Positions 32,382-37,938 of a stretch of DNA of 37,938 bases are shown piece after piece. The position numbers and the translations under genes are program-made. The stretch spans positions 1 through 37,938 of the forward strand of contig NZ_JAERRH010000035.1 of NCBI RefSeq assembly GCF_016741855.1, written 5' to 3'. A model generated the notes under the pieces. The model ran no database searches. It saw nothing but the letters and a program-made list of their open reading frames with translations, and was not told the origin of the DNA. Within the stretch, counting starts at the first letter, position 1. Every line of letters begins with the position of its first letter. This DNA is from Streptomyces musisoli (GTDB lineage: Bacteria; Actinomycetota; Actinomycetes; Streptomycetales; Streptomycetaceae).

Positions 32382-33737
32382 CTACACCACCGTCAGCCGG
32401 CGGTCGGGGAGGTATCCGGTGAGTGCGACGGTCGGGCCGTGGGACAGCACCGAGGGATCCGGTACGGCGGACGGGATCGGGATGTCGGCCGCGAGCGGGC
32501 GGTCCGGAGCGCCGGGCGGCGGCGGGAAGGGGGCGGCCGTCTCGATCAGGTGCCGGTAGTAGTCGATGGACTTCGCCATGTCGACGGTGACAGCGGCGGT
32601 GATCCGGCCCTGGTAGCCGTAGACCATCGCCAGCCGGCGCGCTTCCAGGGAGCCCTGGGCGATCACCACGTGGTCGGAGAAGGTGGGGACCCCCACGGAC
32701 TTGATGTTCAGCCCGAACTGGGTCGACCAGAAGGTCGGAATGGCCAGGTGCGGGCGTTGCAGCGGCCCGGGACTCACCATGTTGTGGGCTGCGACCTCGG
32801 CCTGCTCGACCGCGTTTCCCCAGTGCTCCAGCGAGAGCATCTGGTATCCGAACAGCGGATGCGGGAAGCGGGAGACGTCGCCGGCCACGAAGATGTCGTC
32901 GGTGACGATGCCGTACATGTTGAAAGCCCGGCACCCGGCGTCGCAGGCGATCCCGCGCGGGCCCGATGCCAGCCCGGAGTCGGCCAGCCACTCGACGTTG
33001 CGGATCGCGCCCAGCGCCACGACGCACACGTCGGCGTGGACGTGGCTGCCGTCCGACAACTGCGCGCCGGTGAAGCTCCCGTTGCCGTTGAGGGCGGTGA
33101 CCGTCACGCCGGTGCGCAGATCGACGCCGTGGTTGCGCTGCATGACCGCCGCGAGCTTCGACAGGGTGCCACCCAGTGCGCCCACCAAGGGCGCGGGTCC
33201 GCGTTCGGCCACCGTCACCTGGAGCCCCATCTCCCGGCAGGCGGACGCGATCTCCGAGCCCGTGAAACCGGCGCCGATCACCAGCACCCGCTCCGGTCCG
33301 GCCGCCAGCTGCTCGGCCAGCTCCTTCCCGTCCTCACGCGTGCGCAGGGTGAGCACCCCTTTCAGGGCGGCCTCCTCGGCGTTCGGCCAGGGCCGCGCAC
33401 GCGTCCCGGTGGCGATCAGGAGCCGGTCGTACGGCAGCGACTCCCCGTCCTCCAGCAGCACCTGTTTCGCGAGCAGGTCCACGCCGGTGGCGCGTACGCC
33501 CAGCCGCCACTCGGCGTCCGGGTCCCGGCGCATCGGCAACTCGGTCGTGTCCGCCGTCGCCCGGCCGAGCAGCACCTGCTTGGACAGCGGCGGCCGGTCG
33601 TAGGGCGCATGGGGTTCGTCCCCGACCACGGTCAGGGAGCCGGTGAAGCCCTCCTCGCGCAGGGCCTCCGCGGCCCGCAGTCCGGCCAACGACGCGCCGA
33701 CGACGACGATACGGCCGTCCTTGAGGTCAGCGGGCAC
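32382..33737 (-). CDS. NAD(P)H-ferredoxin reductase (FAD)
   Basis: 451 residues, GTG start at 33737 with AGGAGG 8 nt upstream inside the ferredoxin gene; the two genes overlap by 11 nt. FAD site GRIVVVGASLAGLRAAEALR, PYDRPPLSKQVLLG, NAD(P)H site VLVIGAGFTGSEIASACREM, and the second FAD motif GIVTDDIFVAGDVSRFPHP are all visible, followed by the C-terminal reductase domain (STQFGLNIKSVG). This is the ferredoxin-reductase/putidaredoxin-reductase type that takes electrons from NAD(P)H to the ferredoxin. Translation is probably coupled to the ferredoxin gene. Confidence 0.93.
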   Translation of the reverse strand: MPADLKDGRIVVVGASLAGLRAAEALREEGFTGSLTVVGDEPHAPYDRPPLSKQVLLGRATADTTELPMRRDPDAEWRLGVRATGVDLLAKQVLLEDGESLPYDRLLIATGTRARPWPNAEEAALKGVLTLRTREDGKELAEQLAAGPERVLVIGAGFTGSEIASACREMGLQVTVAERGPAPLVGALGGTLSKLAAVMQRNHGVDLRTGVTVTALNGNGSFTGAQLSDGSHVHADVCVVALGAIRNVEWLADSGLASGPRGIACDAGCRAFNMYGIVTDDIFVAGDVSRFPHPLFGYQMLSLEHWGNAVEQAEVAAHNMVSPGPLQRPHLAIPTFWSTQFGLNIKSVGVPTFSDHVVIAQGSLEARRLAMVYGYQGRITAAVTVDMAKSIDYYRHLIETAAPFPPPPGAPDRPLAADIPIPSAVPDPSVLSHGPTVALTGYLPDRRLTVV

Positions 33738-33942
33738 CGTGGCTCACCTCCTGGCCGAGGAGGATCGCCTGCACCGGGCACGCGGCTGCGGCCTGGCGGA
33801 CGCGCTCGACCTGGTCGTCGGGGACGGCCGTGACGTACAGCAACCCCTCCTCACCGTGCAGCTCGAACATCTCCGGTGCGAGGAAGACGCACTGGGCGTA
33901 GCCCTGGCAGCGGGTCAGGTCGACAACGGTCCGCATCTCCAT
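33727..33942 (-). CDS. [3Fe-4S]-type ferredoxin
   Basis: 71 residues from the ATG at 33942, chosen because GGAGG lies 5 nt upstream; a GTG at 33960 also has a purine-rich leader. The motif is Cys12-Q-G-Y-A-Q-Cys18 followed by AAACPVQAI, giving CxxYxxC...CP: three Cys and a Tyr at the position of the fourth ligand. This is the ferredoxin kind that serves actinobacterial P450s. It is the first gene of the operon and overlaps the reductase start. Confidence 0.92.
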   Translation of the reverse strand: MEMRTVVDLTRCQGYAQCVFLAPEMFELHGEEGLLYVTAVPDDQVERVRQAAAACPVQAILLGQEVSHGAR

Positions 33943-34114
33943 CACTTCCTCCGCTGTCACACCCCCCTCTCCCTTCCAGCATGGGTGCAGCGTTGAGTGC
34001 TCGCGCGGTGAGCGCTCGGGCGTTGCCGCGTCCCCGGAAGCCGGCCCGGAGGGGCCTGGAGACCCGAGGGCCGGTCCGGGGACGGGGCTGGGAGACCCGC
34101 GGGCCGGAGGCCGC

Positions 34115-36973
34115 CTAGAGGCCCGGACCGGGCGACACGCGCAGGCCCGTCGTGCCGTCGTACCTCCCCAGGCGCTGGGTGACCGTCAGCCCGTCCGGAT
34201 CCGTCGCGGTCACCTCCAGGTCGTGGGTGCCCGGACCGAGGGAGCGCACCTCGAGGGATCCGCCCGTGACGGGTGCCGGTTGGCCGTCGACCTTCCAGGT
34301 CAGGGCGGGGCCGGTGAGCGGGCCGTGCTGTGGGGAGTGGCCTTGGACGTGCAACAAGGGACCTTCGCAGGCCGCCAGCAGGAACTTCGGAGGCCGCGGG
34401 GGCAGCGCAAACGACGGGGTCTGAACGTACGAGGTGTGGTAGCCGTTGGTGGCGATGACCTGTACGAGGCACCGGCGGTGGCCGGGCAGGTCCCGCAGGT
34501 CCAGGTCGTAGGAATCGCCGGTGAGGCTGACGCCCGGCCGCAGGACAGTGCCGCCGTCCGCATGGGAGAACCGCACGAAGAACGTGGCAGGCGGGTCGGC
34601 CTCGGTGTCACCTCCCACCTGCCGCCAGCGCAGGTGGAGGATTCCCTCGGTGTCGATCTGCGGATGAGCGGCCGGGGCGAGCAGGGCGAAGTGCGGCGGC
34701 GCGGGTGGCACCCGCAGAGCGCCGAGTTCGGTGCCGTCCAGAGTCAGGACGATGCGGCAGGTGCCCTCGTGGTAGGGGAGTCGGGCGGTGAAGGTGGCCT
34801 CGGTCTGGGCGGCGGAGTGGAAGCGCGGCTCGGTCGCGGTGCGGGCCAGGATCTCGCCGGTGGCTGATTCGAAGGACACCTCGTAGCCCTGTCCGGGCGC
34901 GGCACGCGTGGCCGCGGGCTCGGCGGCGGTGCGCAGCGCCGGACTCCAGCTCACGGTCCCGGAGACCGACAGGCTCCCGCGGACGCGGACGAAGGGGCCC
35001 GGGAACGGCATGCTCGCGGCGACGAGTCCGGCGGGCAGTTCCAGCGGTGGACGCGCAGCCCGCGCGGCGCGCTCCGCGGCGTGCTCGGCGAGGAAGAGGC
35101 GCAGCCGGCTCCAGTGGTGCACGCCGATCCACTGGTCGTAGGGGGTGGTCGCGCCGGAGGCCTTGCAGTAGCCCATCAGGTCGGGCACGGTGGCCGGGTA
35201 GACGTCGAGCCGGACCGGGTCCACGCCGACGTCGCCGATGGAGCCGTCCGGCGGCCGGTAGTTGGCGTCCGTGTTCTTGGGCTTGTCGTCCGGCGGACCG
35301 CACGGCGCGTGTTCCAGGCCGTAGACGTGGCCCAGTTCGTGCGCCACGGATGCGGTCAGATCGGCGTAGCCGAAAGCAACGTTGTCCTCCCTCCTGGAAT
35401 CGCCGACCCGCTCCATGTGGACACGCCTGTCCACGAGGGCGTAGAGCTTCTTGTAATCGGCCGCCTCCTCCTGCACGTCCTCCAGGTCGTTCAGGAAGTG
35501 CTTCATCCCCGCCAACGTGCCCAAGTCGCGGGAGGTGTGGACGACTTCGTTGCCCGGCAGGAGCCAGTACCGGATGCTTTTCGCGGGATCCTCGGCGATG
35601 GGATACACCTCCGTCAGACGGTTCACGGCCGTGATGTATTCCGCGTCGCCTGGCGCCGGGACGGTGTCGGTCTCGACCCGGACCATCAGGATGTCCAGAG
35701 GGTGTGCGGCGAAGACGTCCAGGAGGAGTTCCACGGGGTTGCTGACGGAACCGGCCACCGAGGCCTGCACGAGGATGCGCGCCTTTCCCGGGACGAGCCG
35801 GTCGGCGGGAATCCGGAAGTTGAGCGTGTGACCCAGATCGGTGCGCTGAACGGCGTCCGCCGGCCGGGCCGTGATCGGGGCGAGAGGAGTCGCGGCGTAG
35901 GCGCCGTTGTTCAGGTCGAGGGTGCCGGTGACACCGGTGACCAGGCCCCCGCCCTCCTCCGGACTGACGCCGGAGTCCAGGTAGACCCTGACCAGGGTGG
36001 TCCGGCCCGCGACGAGAGGGACGGCGTTGTCCGGGGCGACGGGCGAGTGGAACGCCTGGACGGCCTGGGTGGCCTCGACGCCGGTGATCTGGAGGTCCGG
36101 GGTGGTGTCGGGAGGGAGCACCTCGGCGCTGAGGGTGACGAGGTAGCCGGGATGGGTCTGGTCGGTCTGCGTGGGGCCGAGACGGAGGCTGCCCAGGGTC
36201 GCCTGTTCGGCCGGGTCGATGACGAACATGGCCCGGCCGAGGAAGTTCTCGTACCTCTCGGCGCTGGGCCAGAGGTCGTCGTCGTGGCTGTAGGCCTCCA
36301 TGAAGAAGCGCGTGGGTCCGTCCATCACCAGGTCGAAGACGGTCGTGGGGGTGCCGTACGAGAGCGGGAAGAGCGCTTCGTCGTAGACCCGGTCCCCGTT
36401 GTTGTTCCAGCGGAGCAGTTCCCGGTCGGTCGGATCGGCATGGCCCTGGGCACGGACGTAGAGGGCCATGTGCGTGAAGTCGCTGTTCTCGTCGTTGATC
36501 AGCACCAAGTCCTTCCAGACCAGCCGGACGTGGGAGCGCTGGGCCGGCGGGACGGCCTGCACGTTCGCCGTGACGACGATGCCCGGATGGCCGTTGTCGG
36601 TGGTGGTCGGCCCGATCAGCAGCCGCCCCAGGGTGGCGGGGTCGCGGTTGTCGATGAGGACCTCGGCCTCACCCAGGAAATTCTCGTGGTGCCCCTCGTC
36701 CGGCCACTGCACGTCGTTGTCGGTGTAGGCCTTGACGGAGACGCGTGCGGCGCCGTTCAGCTCGAATTGCAGCACGCTCGGCAGTGCGGGATCCCCGTCC
36801 AACGGATAGTCGAAATTGTCTTCGACCGGGCCGTTGCGGTGGTTCCAGCGGAAGGTGCCCAGTACGGCGCCGTCGGTGCCGGTGACGGTGCCGTACAGGC
36901 CGATACGCGTGTCTCCGGCCTCCTCGTCCTCGAAGACATAAAGGTTTTCGAACGACACACGCAGCTGGGTCAT
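34115..36973 (-). CDS. Large metzincin-type metallopeptidase without signal peptide
   Basis: 952 residues from the ATG at 36973 with GGAGG 6 nt upstream; the open frame reaches 37033. The N-terminal 270 residues are two related beta-domains of about 130 residues (each with WNxxG, a Trp-rich acidic loop and ENFLGxAxxxID). A beta-region follows, then the catalytic domain with HELGHVYGLEH (about 543-553) and a Met-turn in PDLMGYC (about 599), the metzincin pattern HExxHxxGxxH. The last 300 residues read as Ig/fibronectin-like beta-domains. No signal peptide, lipobox or membrane helix is seen, unlike most metzincins. Substrate and export route are unknown. Monocistronic. Confidence 0.87.
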   Translation of the reverse strand: MTQLRVSFENLYVFEDEEAGDTRIGLYGTVTGTDGAVLGTFRWNHRNGPVEDNFDYPLDGDPALPSVLQFELNGAARVSVKAYTDNDVQWPDEGHHENFLGEAEVLIDNRDPATLGRLLIGPTTTDNGHPGIVVTANVQAVPPAQRSHVRLVWKDLVLINDENSDFTHMALYVRAQGHADPTDRELLRWNNNGDRVYDEALFPLSYGTPTTVFDLVMDGPTRFFMEAYSHDDDLWPSAERYENFLGRAMFVIDPAEQATLGSLRLGPTQTDQTHPGYLVTLSAEVLPPDTTPDLQITGVEATQAVQAFHSPVAPDNAVPLVAGRTTLVRVYLDSGVSPEEGGGLVTGVTGTLDLNNGAYAATPLAPITARPADAVQRTDLGHTLNFRIPADRLVPGKARILVQASVAGSVSNPVELLLDVFAAHPLDILMVRVETDTVPAPGDAEYITAVNRLTEVYPIAEDPAKSIRYWLLPGNEVVHTSRDLGTLAGMKHFLNDLEDVQEEAADYKKLYALVDRRVHMERVGDSRREDNVAFGYADLTASVAHELGHVYGLEHAPCGPPDDKPKNTDANYRPPDGSIGDVGVDPVRLDVYPATVPDLMGYCKASGATTPYDQWIGVHHWSRLRLFLAEHAAERAARAARPPLELPAGLVAASMPFPGPFVRVRGSLSVSGTVSWSPALRTAAEPAATRAAPGQGYEVSFESATGEILARTATEPRFHSAAQTEATFTARLPYHEGTCRIVLTLDGTELGALRVPPAPPHFALLAPAAHPQIDTEGILHLRWRQVGGDTEADPPATFFVRFSHADGGTVLRPGVSLTGDSYDLDLRDLPGHRRCLVQVIATNGYHTSYVQTPSFALPPRPPKFLLAACEGPLLHVQGHSPQHGPLTGPALTWKVDGQPAPVTGGSLEVRSLGPGTHDLEVTATDPDGLTVTQRLGRYDGTTGLRVSPGPGL

Positions 36974-37352
36974 GAGCCACCTCCGGAGTTCGTCGACCCG
37001 TCCAAGTTCTCCGTGCGCCGGACCCATTGTCAACGGTGGGAAAAAGCACGGGAATTCACGCCATCGAAGTGCGCTGGAACACGCCCCGGCCTGCCGAACT
37101 CCGGTTCGACGGAGCTGAGAAAACAGGGGGCTGAAATAAATCGGTCATGCCTCGAACGGTCCCGCGGAGCCGAATCCTGCGCCGCGGTCCGCGGCTTTAC
37201 GCGTCCGGCCGGGAGTGCACGCGCGGGTGCGGAGCCGACAGCACTGACAGCGGCCCATGAGCAGCGGAACATCGTTCCGCGCGGTAGCTCCTCCGCAAGG
37301 CATTGCTCACGAACCGCGAGTGAGCGTCACACAGTGTGTCGACCTCTATGGA

Positions 37353-37427
37353 CAGCGCCGGAAGCTCCGCCCACGACCAGCGCGGAAAGCTCCGTTCACG
37401 ACCAGCGCCGGAAGCTCCGCCCGCGAC
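37353..37427. repeat. Three 25-bp tandem repeats in a 659-bp gap
   Basis: Three copies of a 25-bp unit (CAGCGCCGGAAGCTCCGCC plus six bases) start at 37353, 37378 and 37403; copy 2 differs most. The unit length breaks any reading frame. The gap 36974-37632 has no other gene that I can support: the short frames in it lack coding bias. Confidence 0.8.
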
Positions 37428-37632
37428 CGCGGCCGGCACGGACGCCGGCCGTCGGGGGCCCGCGCCGGGCTCCCCGGTGCCTCCATCGGCCGACGAGGTG
37501 ATGTACGGGTCAGCCGCCCGGTCCACCGACCGGGGGACACACGGCAGGGGCGGTGAGCGGTGAACTGGAAGTACGCAAGGTCCTCCCGAAGGAACCGCGA
37601 TCCACTCCGAACTTCGCACCACGAGGATTCTC

Positions 37633-37938
37633 ATGTTCAACGCTCGACGTCACGCCGCCCGCATCGCCGGTATCTCCTGCATCGCCGCACTGGCCGCCGG
37701 GGGGCTCGGTGTGGCCAGTGCCGAGGCGGCGCCGATGGTGCAGCACCACGTGGCTGCGCATTCCACCAGCCACCAGCACCACTACGACAGCTCGTACCGC
37801 GACGGCTCTCGGTACAACAGCTCCCGCGAGCACAACGGCTCGGAGCACGGCAACTCCCGGCACGACAGTTCCAGCCACGACAGCTCGCGGCACGACAGCT
37901 ACCGGAACAGCGGTTCGTCGAAGAGCACCGCGAGGAGC
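37633..37938 (+). CDS. Secreted Ser/His/Asp/Asn-rich protein, cut by right edge
   Basis: The ATG at 37633 (CGAGG about 7 nt upstream) opens a frame that is still open at the end of the window, 102 codons. The N-terminus MFNARRHAARIAGISCIAAL, then AAGGLGVASAEAA, is a signal peptide with a cleavage site near AEAA/P. The mature part is low-complexity: repeated HDSS, SSREH, GSEHG and YDSS words, nearly free of hydrophobic residues. No domain is recognised; it may be a surface or matrix-like protein, or may bind metal through the His residues. The C-terminus is unknown. Confidence 0.8.
   Translation, partial: MFNARRHAARIAGISCIAALAAGGLGVASAEAAPMVQHHVAAHSTSHQHHYDSSYRDGSRYNSSREHNGSEHGNSRHDSSSHDSSRHDSYRNSGSSKSTARS

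Noticed and set aside
31166..33942. Secondary-metabolite gene cluster around the P450
   Set aside because: No PKS, NRPS, terpene or RiPP genes next to it; the neighbours are unrelated housekeeping or hypothetical genes.
35081..37501. 806-residue plus-strand frame opposite the metzincin gene
   Set aside because: It is antisense to a gene with clear catalytic motifs, is rich in Val/Gly/Asp as expected for the complement, and has no ribosome-binding site.
37257..37556. 99-residue plus-strand frame in the last gap
   Set aside because: It crosses the 25-bp repeats, is Arg/Pro-rich and has no ribosome-binding site or homology I can recognise.

Overview
The window is high-GC actinobacterial DNA, almost certainly from a Streptomyces chromosome. 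The signs are strong third-position G/C bias, many GTG starts, an initiator tRNA of the actinobacterial type, and families typical of that genus: a GAF/SpoIIE/HATPase phosphatase, a WYL-RidA divergent pair, DUF4291, SAP/DUF6434, a HelD-like ATPase and a ferredoxin-linked P450. It reads as an accessory, stress- and conflict-flavoured stretch of small operons. No insertion sequence, prophage, CRISPR array or large biosynthetic cluster was seen.

Positions 1-3700 hold a truncated divergent gene at the left edge, a secreted alpha/beta hydrolase behind a 14-bp palindromic operator, a PPOX flavoprotein with an MBL-fold hydrolase, and a GNAT acetyltransferase. Positions 3734-7539 hold the most striking pair. 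A 153-residue helical protein ends in a Gly/beta-rich motif. The next gene, overlapping it as TGATG, encodes a 1114-residue STAND/NLR-type P-loop NTPase with TPRs whose N-terminus carries a closely similar motif. I read this as an amyloid-signalling effector/receptor pair. Positions 7586-12026 hold a lipoprotein MBL hydrolase, an alpha/beta hydrolase and a SnoaL-like protein, divergent from a LysR regulator across a region with four 17-bp repeats; then a strong terminator and RidA.

Positions 12118-18253 hold a WYL regulator with an inverted-repeat operator, DUF4291, a stand-alone AbfB/CBM42-like beta-trefoil protein, a full-length NAD-dependent DNA ligase, an aldo/keto reductase behind a MerR-type 19-bp-spacer promoter, and tRNA-fMet with its terminator. 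Positions 18609-25700 hold the SpoIIE-type phosphatase, small conserved genes, a USP, two convergent YoaK/DUF1275 membrane proteins, and a receiver-like small protein behind a near-canonical SoxR box.

Positions 25820-31086 hold a HelD-like RNA-polymerase ATPase with a readable promoter, a small ABM-like protein, a secreted CAP protein, a protein of four 49-residue tandem repeats (three almost identical at DNA level), a probable gene relic, and a SAP/DUF6434 protein. Positions 31166-33942 hold a complete class I P450 operon (ferredoxin, reductase, P450). Positions 34115-36973 encode a large metzincin-type peptidase without an export signal. The right edge cuts a secreted Ser/His-rich protein. 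All functions are inferred by reading motifs; no database search was run.
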